From NCBI RefSeq assembly GCF_000715075.1, contig NC_134101.1, positions 198,296,103-198,360,102 of the forward strand: a stretch of 64,000 bases of DNA, written 5' to 3'. A program made the translations under genes and the position numbers. The notes under the pieces are model-generated. The model made no database searches and was not told where the DNA came from. It saw only the letters and a program-made list of their open reading frames with translations. The DNA is from Nicotiana tabacum (Eukaryota > Streptophyta > Magnoliopsida > Solanales > Solanaceae). Positions 21,953 to 34,635 of this stretch are shown here, in pieces. Position 1 is the stretch's first letter. Each line of letters starts with the position of its first letter.

Positions 21953-23967
21953 ATTTAAACACATTCTTACGAGATTTACATAACATACATAGTTACTTAG
22001 CGTGGTTTACAAGTTATACTGCCCAAAATACATAAGTACATAACCCACATTTCCTGTCTACGGAGCCTCTAGAGATATAGAAGAGTGTTACAATACTTGC
22101 CGGTAACAAGGCTCCGGCTATACCTTACGCAAATACCAAAATAAAATTTACGGGAGGATAAGCGGCATGAGCCACGTAGGGCCCCGAGATGAAAGGGGTT
22201 CAACCAATACAGCTGACGGAAAGTGGAGGAGGTGCTACTGCCGGTGGACTAGAGTACCTGCTTTAGAACCACCTACAATCATAACATGAATGTAGCGCCC
22301 CCGGCAAAAGGGACGTCAGTACATTTGAATTGTACTAGTATGTATGTACAAACTTTACCCCAAGTAAAATCAAACAATACACAAGTAACAAACAGTAATA
22401 GAATCAACAACCAAATGCACAAGAAAGGAACAACCAAAGCCAAACAAGTTTCACAATCTCTCCTTTTCCCTTTTCAACATTATTTCATCACATCAACTAT
22501 TTCACAACTTTCACATATTTTCATTTCAATAGTGATTTCGATCACTTTTCCACCCTTATTACCTCGGCCACCCTTATTACCACAACCCACACCTTATTAC
22601 TTCGTGTTGCGGCGTGCAACCCGATCCCACCGGACAATCATATTTCACACAACAACAACAACAACAACAATTCACAAAGGATGTTCATAAACATCAATAC
22701 CAATTCCAACATATACAATAACCCATACACAATTCAAGTCACAACGATAATTGCCCACAACAAGTCACGTATGATATTACCACAGTTGTTTCAATTGTAT
22801 AAATTATGATTGCTTTCCATCGTTTGCTCCACATCTCTTACCACGTAACACATTCATACCCAAACGCACTTGTGTTATTTCCATTTTACTAACACCACTA
22901 TAACGGAAAACTTAACCAACAACATTCAAGGCACATTAATCACAAGAATTTCACAAATAGTCCACATAAGTAACACATACCAATTACTCGTACACCAACA
23001 AGGTGACTTTACAAAGGTTAAAGTTAGCCATACATACTTGGAGTCAAATTCCCTTTTTAACTTCTACTTTCAATTCACCAACAACCTAGTACCATCAATC
23101 TAGTTCACAAGTTAACACATATAACTTAGAATTGAAGTTCACAAACTCAGCCCGAACTTACTTATGTTTCCAAACCCTCTTTTGCAAATCTTTAGTTCTA
23201 CCCAATTCCTCTTACTAGATTCTAGGTTTTAAAGGACATTGATGTGTATCTCAACTTCCATTTTCAAGAATTAACGCATGAAAATCCCCCTTTTTGTTTA
23301 AATCTGAAAACATTGAAAAAGGGTTGGGGATTTTACCTGCAAGAACGGAGATGAAGACAATTACTTGAAATTTCTCGGCCTGGATGACTTTGAAAATCAA
23401 ATTGTTAGAGATAAGACTTTCTCTCTCAAGAATTCTCTCTTCCCTCTCTCTAGTTTTGTTCAGAAAATAGGTTAAAATAAGGGGTTGGGGTGTTTTATTG
23501 AAGAAGGGGTCGGGTTTAAAATTTAGAAAAATAGGAGCCCGAGTTAGGTCTGCGATCGTAGAGTGGAAATGCGGTACGCATAATGGACCGCAAAAGTGTT
23601 CCCAACATTTGAACACACTGCCTGGGTATGCGGCAGAAATGCGGTCTGCATACCCGTTCTGCGGTCGCATAATGCACCACAGAACTGCCCCTCTAAAAAA
23701 TCCCAAGGGAAATATGCGACGACTATACGGTTTGCATATCGGTTATGTGATCGCATATCGGACCGCATATTTAACCACAAATTAGACCAACATACTGACT
23801 CACTTTGCGGCGATTATACGGTCCGCATATCTGTTATGCGACTGCATTCTACACCGCAGAATTGCATTTTCTGGAAAACAGTATTTCTTTACTTTTTTTA
23901 TAGCATAGATCAGTATAAAAGGTCCGAGCTACCAGGTTTTGAGTACAAGTTTTCATGGGGCCTTACA
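21952..23967 (-). repeat. Tekay-2 5' LTR, lacking its last 139 bp
   Basis: It matches 14596-16607 nearly base for base (2016 against 2012 bp) and ends at the same CCTTACA. The hairpin GTTGC-GGCGT-GCAAC is at 22606-22620, and the GCGG/CCGC cluster at 23550-23870. Confidence 0.92.
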
Positions 23968-23972
23968 TGGAA
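23968..23972. repeat. Target-site duplication TGGAA of Tekay-2 (right copy)
   Basis: Identical to 14452-14456; Tat-A sequence resumes here. Confidence 0.88.
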
Positions 23973-24902
23973 AGTCTGCTCCATTTATGGTATAGGCTGT
24001 TCCAGCAGATAGTAAGGACCGCGCCATGGTGGAGACCAGTTGTTGAATTCTTCCCATGTATACGCATATACCAGACCGAAAGTAGTGCCATGCTTCTTGA
24101 GCTTTATGAGCTTAGTGATTCCTTAGAGGTTCTTGCCGAGTCCTTTGCCAGGTTCGTACTCACTCCAATTTAGTATACTTTCGATCTTGTTATCCCACCA
24201 TTTGTCTTTGTCAATAGCATTTACCCATTCAATGTGATGGTAAGTCTCTCCACCCAGCTTCCTTCTTCCTTCGATTGATGGAATGGTCTGGCGACTGTAT
24301 ATAGGGTTGCTACCATCACCGTGAATAATCATTTCCTGGTGGTTCCATTCGAACTTTACTACCTGATGCAGTGTTGATGCTATGGCCCCTACAGCATGAA
24401 TCCATGGTCGTCCCAACAACATATTGTAAGATGTCGGTACGTCTATCACTTGAAAATCAACATCGAACCAAGTTGGCCCCATTTGAAAACACAGACTAAT
24501 TTCCCCAATGGTGGACCTCTAGGAACCGTCAAAGGCTTTCACATTTATGGCTCCATCCTTTATCTCGTGCAATCCCTTACCCAACTTCTTGAGTGTTACT
24601 AGTGGACAAGTGTTGAGACTAGACCCCCCGTCGATCAGGATCCTGGTGATGAAGTAGTCCTCGCATGGCACAGTGTTGTGCAGTGCTTTGTTGTGACCCA
24701 ACCCTTTAGGCGGTAGCTCATCCTCGTGAAAAGTAATTTTGTGACTTTCCAATACCTGTCTGACCATGTTAGTCATTTCTCCGTCATTAATGTTGCTTGG
24801 CACGTATGCTTCACTCAACACCCTCAACAGAGCATTCTTGTGTGCCTCAGAATTTTGTAGCAAAGCAAGTATGGAGATTTGTGCCTGTATTTTGTTCAAC
24901 TG
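23973..24902 (-). pseudogene. Tat-A protease with G-patch-like tail
   Basis: The retropepsin has its catalytic motif as ILIDGGSSLNTCP (about 24630) and a second block YNMLLGRPWIH (24400-24430). About 200 codons upstream belong to a spacer with LLRVLSEAYVPS and DELPPKGLGHNKAL. A stop near 24519 (after AFDGS, in a Trp or Lys position) splits it. The last part, at 24123-24180, reads EYEPGKGLGKNL, a G-patch-like glycine pattern cut by a stop. Domain order is the same as in Tat-B. Confidence 0.82.
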
Positions 24903-26199
24903 GTCGATGACCTAGTATTCCTTGGCCTATATCTTTCTCATAAGATCATCTGGACCTATCTCAATGATGGGCAACCGATTGGAGGCCTACTTGCTTGGCT
25001 CAGCTAAGTGTTTAGGGGTATAGACCCTACCAGTTCTCGTCATACCCTGTACGACAACAACTTCCTCGAACCTAACCTTTCCTTTCCTCCTTGCCTTGGC
25101 TGTATAGTACTATGGTATAGCCTTCGTGTGGAATGGTGTCATGGTCGACATTGCCACTAGGATTGGCGTGGATATTTTTACTTCGAACAGAGCGTGTGCC
25201 TTGGATGGTAAAACCGCAACTTCAATGGAGGTGGTGTATTCGCTGGAGACACGAATTCAAACTCAATTGGCGCTGGTGTCTTTGCAGATGACATTGTTTC
25301 AAACTCAAGTGGCACGGACATATTTACCTCGGTATCCCCTGAGGGCTGAATTTGGACCACGATCGAATTAAGAATAACTATTGGCTTCTTTGGGTCATCA
25401 CCTTCTGCGATCAACCCGATTGACCCCTCGGGATCCCAATCATCCTCTATTTCAATCATGTGAATGCCTCCACCTTTATGGTCTGGCAGAGGGTTATTGC
25501 GGACATTCGGATCGAGTTTCTTTGCCACAATAATTTTGTTGTCAATCAGAGCCTGGATCTTGTCTTTCAGAGAACGACATTCGTCGATGGTGTGTCCCTT
25601 CATGCCAGAATGGTATGCACAGGATTTTTTTGGATTAACCCACTGAGAAAGATTCTCAGGAGTTATAGCAGTAATATGGGTGATATAACTAGCAGCTTTG
25701 AGTCTCTCGTACAACGGGTCAATGGGTTTGGCAATGGCTGTATACTATTTAGGAGGTCTACGGTCAAAATTTGGTCGAGGTTTAGGGAAGTTTTGGCATG
25801 TAGAGGTGATTGATAGTGGGATGATTGAGCATTATAGGATTGGTAAACATGTGTGGGTTGGGAGTATCTGGGTGAAATAGGCTGATATGTGGGAGGTGGA
25901 GTTGATTGATAAGTGGGTAGTGGAGTTTGGTAAGAGGGTGATGGTGTTTGGTAGTTTGGTGTAGGCTAATATGTAAGTGGAGGCATCGGGTAGGTTTGGT
26001 ATTTGATGGGAGATTTGGTTCTCTGTGAAACCATTACAGCTCATATGTCCCTTTTCTCGGACACACCACCAGACTATAAGGCCTTATTTGTAGCTTGCAA
26101 GGCCTCGAAGTTTGTAACCATACCGCTTTTGATGCCTTCTTCGATCCTTTCACACAGTTTGATAATGTCAGAAAATTTATGGCTCTCAATCAACATTAG
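24903..26199 (-). pseudogene. Tat-A Gag, C-terminal two thirds
   Basis: The nucleic-acid-binding finger is CAYHSGMKGHTIDECR (25600-25650), a C-x2-H-x3-GH-x4-C form used by Tat elements instead of the usual CCHC. Upstream (25715-26030) is a Tyr/Pro/Gln-rich spacer; the capsid end at 26050-26199 carries DIIKLCERIEEGIKSGMV. Stops and frame changes occur at about 24915, 24950 and 25120. The gene is cut at 26199 by Tat-B; its N-terminal part continues at 45572 after the ATTAG duplication. Confidence 0.8.
26195..26199. repeat. Target-site duplication ATTAG of Tat-B (left copy)
   Basis: ATTAG precedes the LTR start TGTCACACC and recurs at 45572-45576 after the other LTR end GCTCACA. Confidence 0.85.
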
Positions 26200-29100
26200 T
26201 GTCACACCTCATTTTTACACACCCGAAGGTAGTACAAGGGAGTTTTTCCATTTTAAGTGACATTATTCGAAACGGAATATTTTTTTTATATTTATTCAGA
26301 GTCGCCACTTTGGATGGTTTGCTTTCTAGTGTCCCAAGTCACCGGTTTATTTTAAAATACCAAATCGATGAAAATTTAACTTTCCTTTTGAAGTCTGCGA
26401 ACCAGAAATTCTTAATAAGGAATTCTGTTAACCCAAGGGAAGGAGTTAGGCACCCCCAAATTTCGTGGTTCTAGCACGGTCTCTTAAACTATTATAATTG
26501 GCCCATTATCTGATTTATTACATGTTTTAGCCTATTGTGCATTTTAGCTTATTAACCGCTTTTAGGAAGATTCAACATTATTTAAAACATGCCTTGAACC
26601 ACGCCACATGAAATGCACCCGTGATTTGCGACACGTTCTATTTAACGTTGTTGAGATTTGGATTTGGGTCACATGAAATGCACACCCGAGTTTAGGAAAG
26701 TAATTTTTTAAAATAGCGTGCCTAAAGCAACTACGCACTTTCAACTTTGCGAGGGCCATGGAAAATTCAACTAAATGGTGCACCTCAATTTCTAAGGATT
26801 AATTAAGTGAGGGATGTGCATTTTGAGATTTTTTATTCGGCACCGTGCACCTCAATTCTAGTTCTAAAAGGAACTTGAACTACATTTTGGAGGGCCATAA
26901 ACTATATCTTGCCTAATAGAGCACGCTTCCAATCTACTTGTCTAAAAATCCATCGAAATATTGAGTGCCATAAACTAATTGTTTTATCTACTACAGTTCG
27001 CCTCAACTATTAACAAAATCTAATTAATAACACTAGGCGAATTGAGATTTTACCTCTTTTGCTTTTCAAGTCCAACATTGATACTAGTTATAAAAAAAAC
27101 TTGCATCGATGAAAGGAGATAGATTTGGTTGTTTAAAGAAGAATGGCTCATGCCATCTTCAGCAGCAAAACAAAATTGAAACGGGTGAGCCCGACATGAG
27201 AGGCTTGCATTTCAACTTTATGCAGCCTCATGAACCGAGGCCCAAAGAGTAGCCTAGCTCTTTTAAAAACTAAAGCCTGAAGAAGGGAAGACTCGAGTTC
27301 GAATCTCCAGGCCTATAAATGGCATACCAGATCCGGAATATTACCATGAACTTAGCAAGGGTTTTAATAACAAACAAATCAATTGATAATCATGCTTGAA
27401 TTAGTCCAATGAGTTTCAAAAGACACTTATGAGATTTCCACTTGACTTAAACCTTCTGTTCAATATATACAATTAATGAAATGAGATCTTATGGTATTAT
27501 TCAATAAACAGACATGAATCTATCTCCAAACTAAGCATGTTTAACACATCACAAGGAAATCAGCACATAGCTTGACCCCTAGGCTATTTCCTTTCCTTTT
27601 GAACGTGACTTTATACTAATCAACACCTAAGAAGTAATTAATTACCCATTGTATGAACATAGCACTATATTATAACATCCACTTGAATTGCATAGTAGGA
27701 GAGATCTGATACAGCATACCCTACTTAAATAGGAATGAACACAAGGTCCAACTACTGACTTGATTAACAGGATTTCATCAAGCTTTTGTGACAGTTCGAA
27801 ATTAGGTACAAAAATAAAGTTCAATTATCACAAACCTACACCTAACTATAAGATATTTGATAAAAATGGCTTCCTACCAGATACAAACCAAGTACAGCTC
27901 CTAAAAGAGTCTTACAAACAACCAACAAGATACAGTGCATCGAATAAACTCAGAATCATGTAATTCAGGAGAAATGAAGCTAAACTAATGAATCAGAACA
28001 TGCTGAAGACATGCTTTAAACTTCCAGGTTTCATTTCATACTTCAAATCAAAGCTTCACATGAGGTAGAATTCAGAAAATAGGTACCTGGGAATAAGGGG
28101 GAAGCAAAAAAAAGTAAGGAATCAGTAGACAAGCAGCAACTGAAGTCAATTCAGATCTCAGCAATGCAACAGTAACCCCAACAGCACAGCTCAAAAACCG
28201 AACTTTAAAGAACCAGAACTCAAGCCATTATAACCAAGGTGCAAGACTTTGACATTTTCAAAAGCTTTAACTAACCAAACGAAATTAGAAGACTTGAAAT
28301 AAGCAGAATTTGAGCAGTTTTCAAACAAATGGTGCAAGGAATTCAGAATTTTTCTCAAAAAATTTAGTCATTTCAGCTTTTCAGTGTTTTTAGTCCCTCA
28401 AATCTACCTTGAGCCTGAAGAAAAGGTGCCTTTATAGGCAAGTTGTTAGGGCAGCAGAATAAATTCAGTTATTGCACTTTAAACCTTTTGATATTTTCAT
28501 TTTTACTCAGATACCCTTAGCTTAAAAAATAAATTTTCAATATAGTCCCAACCCCCACCTTCTAGGCAGCTTCCCATTCAGTTATTAAAGATTCCCTCAC
28601 CTAAAATTCATAGAATACCCCTTGAACCCCTACTTTTTACTTCAGGGACCCAAATGGGTCAAATTGGCCCAACTTCTTAAACCAAAAATGAACGAGCTAC
28701 CTTTCTTTTTGAAAATGGGTCAGAAATGACCTAAAGCCCAAACAAGAAGCTGATCCAACTATATTCTGTAAGCAACAGAAAAACACAAACACTGAAATGA
28801 TTTCAACAATTAAAATTTGAATCAACTGACTGATTAATGAACACAAATGGGCATAAAATAAACTAGGTTATTAAATCAAAATAAACCTAATTAAACTAAA
28901 CTAATGAGACTAAAATCAAATGGGAAAATTAGAGGTTTAAATGTTCCACTAATAACACTAAGCAGACTAGGGATCAGAGAAAGATTTAAAGATGTGAAAA
29001 GGGAACATGTGGAACAAACGAACACAAATCAATCTAGGACTAGCAACTTGGTCGAGTTTCAATTAAAGTGAAGATTTAAACAAAAGAAAAGGATAAGAAT

Positions 29101-30349
29101 AGAAGAGGAATAATAGGTAAAACAAAAATGGACAGAAAGTTGAAGAGAACTCACCTACTAAACTCGACACCAACACCGGACTTACAATTTATCCCAAAAT
29201 AATGTTTATAGCTTTCTTTGTCAAGAACCCGCGACCATCGTTGTTTCGTGATAGATTGGCCTTGAATAACCAGAAAGATTGAGGAAATATCCCTTGTATG
29301 CACAAAATTCGCTTTTAGGTTTACAAGGTTTCAATCTTCGATTCAAGACTCGAATGGGATTAGGGTGATTCGAGGGAAAACAATGACGGAACTGGTATGA
29401 GGGGGTAAGGGTGGTTATGTGGTGTTATTCTGGTAGGGTTTGGAGGTGGCGCCACCACTGGAGAAAATTGGGCGGTGCTAGGGTTCCGCTTCTTTGATTT
29501 GAAATTCGAAGAGTTTCAAAGGGATTTGAGTTGAATGGATCAGGGATTTGGGATAAGGAGGTGGAGGAGATTCAAGGGTGTAATTTTGCTGGCATTTGGC
29601 CGTCGGCCGCTACCGTGGGCGATTTCCGGCGGGCGGCGGATGGTGGTTTGGGCGGCGTTACTCTGGGGTCTCTGAGAGGGGGGGAGTGTTCGGACATATA
29701 TATGGTAGAAGACAGAGCAGTTCTGAGCCGTTGGATGATAGAAATCCAATGGCTGTGATCAACAGGCATAAAATGGGGTCGTTTGGGATTTAACACGGGT
29801 GGACCGGGTAGGAGACATGGATCTGGGCCGGGATTTGGTCGTGTTTCAAGGTGTAATTATTTGGGCTTGAGAAAAATTAAATAAAAAATGCCCAAAAATC
29901 TGATTTTCTTTATTTCCCTTCTTTTATTTTCAATTTCGAATTTCTTTTCTTCTTCAAATTAAAACAAAACTCTAAATTTATAATTAAACTAAAATATCCT
30001 ACAAAATTAAACTAATTACTCAAAATAATAACTACCACACTAATTAAATATCAAATTAAAGGAAAAACTACCCAAAATTCAAAAAATAAGTTATTTTTTT
30101 GTGATTTTTCCATTTTTGTAAAATACTAAATTACTAATTAACCTAAGAGATGTAAAATCAAATCTTAAATGCAAATGCAATATTTTTTTTCTTTTTTTGT
30201 GAATTAAACAAAATTAAACATGCACAAAAAATCCAAACAATCAAAAAAATTCTATAATAATTCCTAAAATAACAAGTAATAAAAAAGAAAAATCTATTTT
30301 TGGAATTCTGTAGGAGTGATTCATGTGAGGCAAAAATCACGTGCTCACA
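26200..30349 (-). repeat. Tat-B 3' LTR (4.15 kb, complete)
   Basis: TGTCACACC ... GTGCTCACA. Its minus-strand start follows a polypurine tract. Segments 27050-27950 and 29775-30349 match the other LTR closely; the parts between are missing there. A TATATATG box on the minus strand near 29700 is about 650 bp from the LTR start, and a CCTATAAAGG near 28432 is a second candidate; neither is proven. No gene is seen inside. Confidence 0.88.
26297..26308 (-). other. PBS-like box inside the Tat-B LTR
   Basis: The minus strand reads GTGGCGACTCT, about 100 bp from the LTR 3' end. Ten bases, TGGCGACTCT, equal the start of the real PBS at 43967. Confidence 0.5.
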
Positions 30350-30366
30350 ACTGCCCCACTTTGCTC
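30350..30366 (-). other. Polypurine tract of Tat-B
   Basis: The minus strand reads GAGCAAAGTGGGGCAGT directly before the LTR start TGTGAGCACGTG. Confidence 0.75.
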
Positions 30367-30485
30367 GAAGACACGAAGGGTTTTCAGGCAAAGATAAAAT
30401 GAGCAATTATGAGGGATTTTTGCCCGTTTGACACTCCATGAGAAGCATTTTTGAAAAGAGTCTGACCGAACCTTACTTCAAAGGT

Positions 30486-30530
30486 TGCCTACATATCCTT
30501 GGCTGTAAAGGAATCAGGTCAGTGTAGTTC
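30486..30530 (+). other. Dyad motif, copy 3
   Basis: TTGCCTACATATCC ... GGAATCAGGTC ... GTGTAGTTC. CTACAT (30489-30494) pairs with GTGTAG (30522-30527) with one T-G wobble. Like copy 1 it lies about 135 bp inside the LTR edge. Confidence 0.65.
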
Positions 30531-31112
30531 TGGAAGCTTTAGTAGCTGGGACTACCAGGAAGCTGTGATTTCACTATTGCTGCTGCTGCTAATGCTTGCT
30601 GACCTCCTTATTTCACCAAAAGGAAAATCAACAGCTAAGCTAGCTAAGCCTATCAACTACGAGTTACAAGATTCCTATCTATAAATCTCTTGAAGCTTGA
30701 TCTTTAGTCTTAGCTGGTTTTGTTGTTAACTACGACCTGAATCTTGATGCTCATCAGTTGTAGGTATTGGTTCTTTCTTCAGCTTTGGATTAAGGCGGGA
30801 CATGCGAAGCTTGTGACTTCAATCATATTTTGTGCAGTCCGCATCCTTCTCCACCTCAGCCTTTTGAATTCACTTATTTTGTTCTTTTTCTGGATTGAGA
30901 CTCATTCTTTCGGTCATCTTAAATCCTATGCCTCGAGGTAAGACCTGCTCAAACATCAAAACAAACAAACGAACGAAATTTTTCTACCCCAATTTTACTA
31001 GGAAAATTTCGTGAGTTATTTGTAACTAAAATTTAAACTATATATTTTTTTTCTCTTTTTTCTTTTTTTTTTGAAAGCGATAAAATAAGGATTGTGTGTC
31101 TTTAGGAGGAAA

Positions 31113-32005
31113 GATTAGGGAATGGAGCCCTATATCTAAAATTCTCAACTAGGGGATGGAGGCCCTATGTTGTCAAAGAAAGGCGACTAGGGACTGGAGG
31201 TTGGAGCCCTAATGTTGGCAAAAAGGCGACAAGGGAATGGAGGCCCTATGTCTAAAATCTCAACTGAAGGATTGGAACCCTAATGTTGGCAAAAGGCGAG
31301 TAGGGAATGGAGGCCCTTTGTCTAAAAATCTCAACTTAGGGATTGGAGCCCTAATGTTGGCAAAAGGGCGACTAGGGAATGGAGGCCCTATGTCTAAAAT
31401 CTCAATCAGGGATTGGAGCCCTAATGTTGGCAAAAGGCGACTAGGGAATGGAGGCCCTATGTCTAAAATCTCAACTTAGGGATTAGAGCCCTAATGTTGG
31501 CAAAAGGCGACTAGGGAATGGAGGCCCTATGTCTAAAAATTTCAACTCATGGATTGGAGCCCTAATGTTGGCAAAAGAAGACTAGAGAATGGAGACCCTA
31601 TGTCTAAAATCTCAACTTAGGGATTGGAGCCCTAGTGTTGGCAAAAGGCGACTAGGGAATGGAGGCCCTATGTATAAAATCTCAACTTAGGGATTGGAGC
31701 CCTAATATTGGCAAAAGGCGACTATGGAATGGAGGCCCTATGTCTAAAATCTCAACTTAGAGATTTGAGCCCTAATGTTGGTAAAAAAGGCGACTAGGGA
31801 ATGAAGGCCCTATGTCTAAAAATCTCATCTCAGGGATTGAAGCCCTAATGTTGGCAAAAGGTGACTAGGGAATGGAGGCCCTATGTCTAAAAATCTCAAC
31901 TCAGGGATTGAAGCCCTAATGTTGGTAAAAAAGGCGACTAGGGAATGGAGGCCCTATGTCTAAAAATCTCAACTCAGGGATTGGAGCCCTAATGTTGGTA
32001 AAAGC
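31113..32005. repeat. Tandem repeat, ~70-bp units (about 13 copies)
   Basis: Units contain TAGGGAATGGAGGCCCTA and TTAGGGATTGGAGCCCTAA, each a short inverted repeat, separated by TGTCTAAAATCTCAAC and TGTTGGCAAAAGGCGAC. Distances between GGGAATGG copies are 69-72 bp. A few units have mutated arms. Confidence 0.88.
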
Positions 32006-33275
32006 ACAAAAGATTGAGGTTGGGAGTCCCAAGCTAACATTTTTTATAACATGCGGGAAAGAAACTTGGAGTGAACTTCCCTTATGTGGAGTGGTTATTG
32101 CGGCAAGATATTTCTAGATCTTGCACATCTTTTCCCTTTCGGTTGTACCTACTTCTTGCATGGTTTCTTTGGGTTGCACCTGTTTCAAATTTTCAAACAA
32201 AGAACAATTGTTAATTTGAAATGATGATTGGTTTTGCGGCCTTCATCATTTTTAATCACTTGATCTTGGCTCATTTGTTTTGTTTGGAACCTCTGCTGCT
32301 TGCTGGCTTTTCTGAAGATTGATCTCTATCCTAAAACCAAGAAGCTTAACTTTTCAAAATTTCTCATGATGGCTTGTAGCCTTTGGCCCTTTCATTTGAT
32401 TCTAGCTCTAGGGGCTTTGACTTGGGATTTCTTTTCATTTTCAATAAACTTCGAATTCAAAGCATCGATTATTTTGGCCAGTCAGGATCGACTTGATGCA
32501 TCCGCTGAGGCTGAGTACTTTTATTTGGACTTGGCTTTTATTAAGAAGAACCCTGTAAAACCAATCTTGCCACCTTTTCTTTGTCTTAGTTTCGGAATAG
32601 AGTTAGACCAAAAGGTATTCAAGGAAAAATAAACAAAGGACAAGAAAATGAATTTAAAGGAGAAGTGTCCCTTTAGGGGAGGAAGGACGGACTTATCTGG
32701 GGTGCATGCAGACTTCAAATAGACATGACATGCGTCTTGGACTGGACACTCGATCCATATAACTATCCCAATTTCTCACATACCCATTGCGACCCGTGTG
32801 TTTAAACCGAGAGACCTTTCCAGGACCGTTTCAGTACCGGTGGTGATGAGGGGTTCTCCCTTTCAATCAATGGCGCCCTTTGCGGGTTTTCGCCAATCAA
32901 CCTCTCTCATTTCTCTTCTCACCGTCGCCTGATAGTGCTTTTTACGAGTTTTCACTAACCAAGCTCTCTCATTTCCAATTTTTTTCCTCACTGTCGCTTT
33001 ATAGTGCCCGTAGGTTTTCACCGATAAGACTCTCTCATTTTATTTCTCTCATTTTGATTATATCAGATCCAAGCAACTGTGTTTTCTAATTCTGACGCCT
33101 TTGCCGATTAGTCATAAGGATTTGGACAAGGTTCGAGTAAAAGAGAATTGGATCACATTACAACTTTGGAACCGTTCGGGCGAGATCATCGCCGAACCAT
33201 TATATCATCTACCCCTGTTTCACTTTTTGGGGAAAATTGGATTTTTGTTTTGGTGTGACTGAACCCCAGAGAGGG

Positions 33276-33315
33276 ATGCCTACGTATCCTTTCGGAATCA
33301 AGTCGAACGTAGTTC
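33276..33315 (+). other. Dyad motif, copy 4
   Basis: ATGCCTACGTATCC ... CGGAATCAAGTC ... ACGTAGTTC. CTACGT (33280-33285) pairs perfectly with ACGTAG (33307-33312). Confidence 0.65.
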
Positions 33316-33477
33316 AGGGAAACATTTTATTTTTGTTGTTTTTTTTTTGAGTTCCAAAGAGGGTAATGAAAGAAAAGTAACCGGCTCAAAGGGTTAGCAA
33401 AAGGATTGGAGTGTTTGGGGTAGCGAGAATGAAAGCCTTCGTCATCCCAATCGGATAGTGTTACTGCTGCAGAAGGG

Positions 33478-34635
33478 CTAAACGTAGTACCTTTTGACCG
33501 AGTCTGCATTCATAGCTGCCTCGGGGTCATTTCCTTCAATATCTCCCAGATATAACGCCCCTCTTGGTAATATCTTTCGAATAATGTATGGTCCTTTCGA
33601 GTTAGGAGCAAATTTGCCTTTTGCTTCCTGATGATGAGGAAGAATACGCCTTAAAACAAGTTGTCCCACTTCAAAATTTCTAGGTCGTACTTTCTTGTTG
33701 TAGGCATGGGACATTCTTTGTTGGTACAACTGCCCGTGGCAGACTGCGTCCATTCGCTTTTCATCAATCAGGGTTAACTGTTCCAGATGGGCTTTGACCC
33801 ACTCAGAGTCTTCAATTTCAGCTTCAACAATGATCCGAAAAGAAGGGATTTAAACTTTCGCGGGTATTACGGTTTCGGTGCCATAAACCAAAAGGTACGG
33901 GGTTGCTCCGACCGATGTGCGCACAGTAGTGCGATACCCCAATAATGCAAACGGAAACTTTTCATGCCAATGCCTGGAATTTTGAATCATCTTTCTCAAA
34001 ATCTTTTTGATGTTCTTATTTGCTGCTTCAATGGCACCGTTGGCTTTGGGACGATAAGGGGTAGAGTTATGATGTGTTATCTTGAACTGTTCGCATATCT
34101 CCCTCATCAAATGACTATTCAAATTTGCAGCATTATCCGTAATGATAGTTGCAGGAATACCAAAACGGCAGATGAGGTTAGAGTGTATGAAGTCTACCAC
34201 CGCTTTCTTGGTGACAGATTTGAGAGTAATTGCTTCAACCCACTTCGTGAAATAGTCAATGGAAACCAATATGAATCTATGCCCATTTGAGGTTTTTGGC
34301 TCGATTAGCCTAATGACGTCCATGCCCCAGGCAACGAATGGCCAAGGCGCTGACATGAGATGCAGTTATGTGGGCGGTGCATGAATCAGATCCCCGTGCA
34401 CCTGACACTGATGACACTTCCGAACAAAGCTAAAACAGTCTTTTCCATGTTCTTCCAATAATAGCCCGCTCGGAGGATTTTCTTTATCAAAACATACTCG
34501 TTCATGTGGGGTCCGCACACTCCTCCGTGTACTTCATACATGATTTTTCCTGCCTCTTCGGCGTCAACACATCTCAACAAATTGAGATCTGGAGTCGTTT
34601 TGTACAAAACATCACCGCTCAAGAAGAAACCACTT
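33478..34635 (-). pseudogene. Tat-B integrase
   Basis: The zinc-binding part is at 34386-34622, with HGGVCGPHMNEY and a degraded second Cys pair. The core at 33850-34356 has WGMDVIRLIEP (Asp), IITDNAANLN (Asp) and the Glu of GAIEAANKNIKK. The C-terminal domain (33478-33753) has RPRNFEVGQLVLRRILP and KGPYIIRKILP and ends in KRYYV. The reading frame breaks near 34370 and 33840. All three catalytic residues are present; the gene ends 163 bp from dyad copy 4. Confidence 0.88.

Larger units (their letters stand above)
14457..23967 (-). mobile_element. Tekay-2, nearly complete Tekay chromovirus nested in Tat-A
   Basis: On the minus strand it has a 5' LTR (21952-23967, missing its end), gag, protease, RT, RNase H, integrase, chromodomain, polypurine tract and 3' LTR (14457-16607). 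A perfect 5-bp duplication flanks it. The two LTRs are very similar by eye (mid-nineties percent), pointing to a fairly old but not ancient insertion. All catalytic motifs remain, but there are at least four Gln-to-stop changes, a 14-bp duplication in RT, a frameshift in integrase, and a deletion that removed the PBS. Confidence 0.9.
30367..33477 (-). other. Tat-B 3' untranslated region
   Basis: Between the integrase stop and the LTR lie dyad motif copy 3 (30486-30530), a 70-bp minisatellite (31113-32005) and dyad motif copy 4 (33276-33315). A T-rich stretch is at 31040-31075. I recognise no gene in 30531-31112 or 32006-33275; the + strand open frame at 32300-32632 has no family features. Confidence 0.7.

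Noticed and set aside
29531..29796. Overlapping open frames on both strands in the Tat-B LTR
   Set aside because: GC-rich stretch with few stops by chance; the other Tat-B LTR lacks this segment, and no motif is seen.
32300..32632. 110-codon open frame on the + strand
   Set aside because: It lies in the Tat-B 3' UTR, antisense to pol, with no recognisable domain and no counterpart in Tat-A.
33200..33240. Second polypurine tract of Tat-B
   Set aside because: The CCCCTGTTTCAC tract is short and interrupted; it is noted only as a weak counterpart of the Tat-A tracts.
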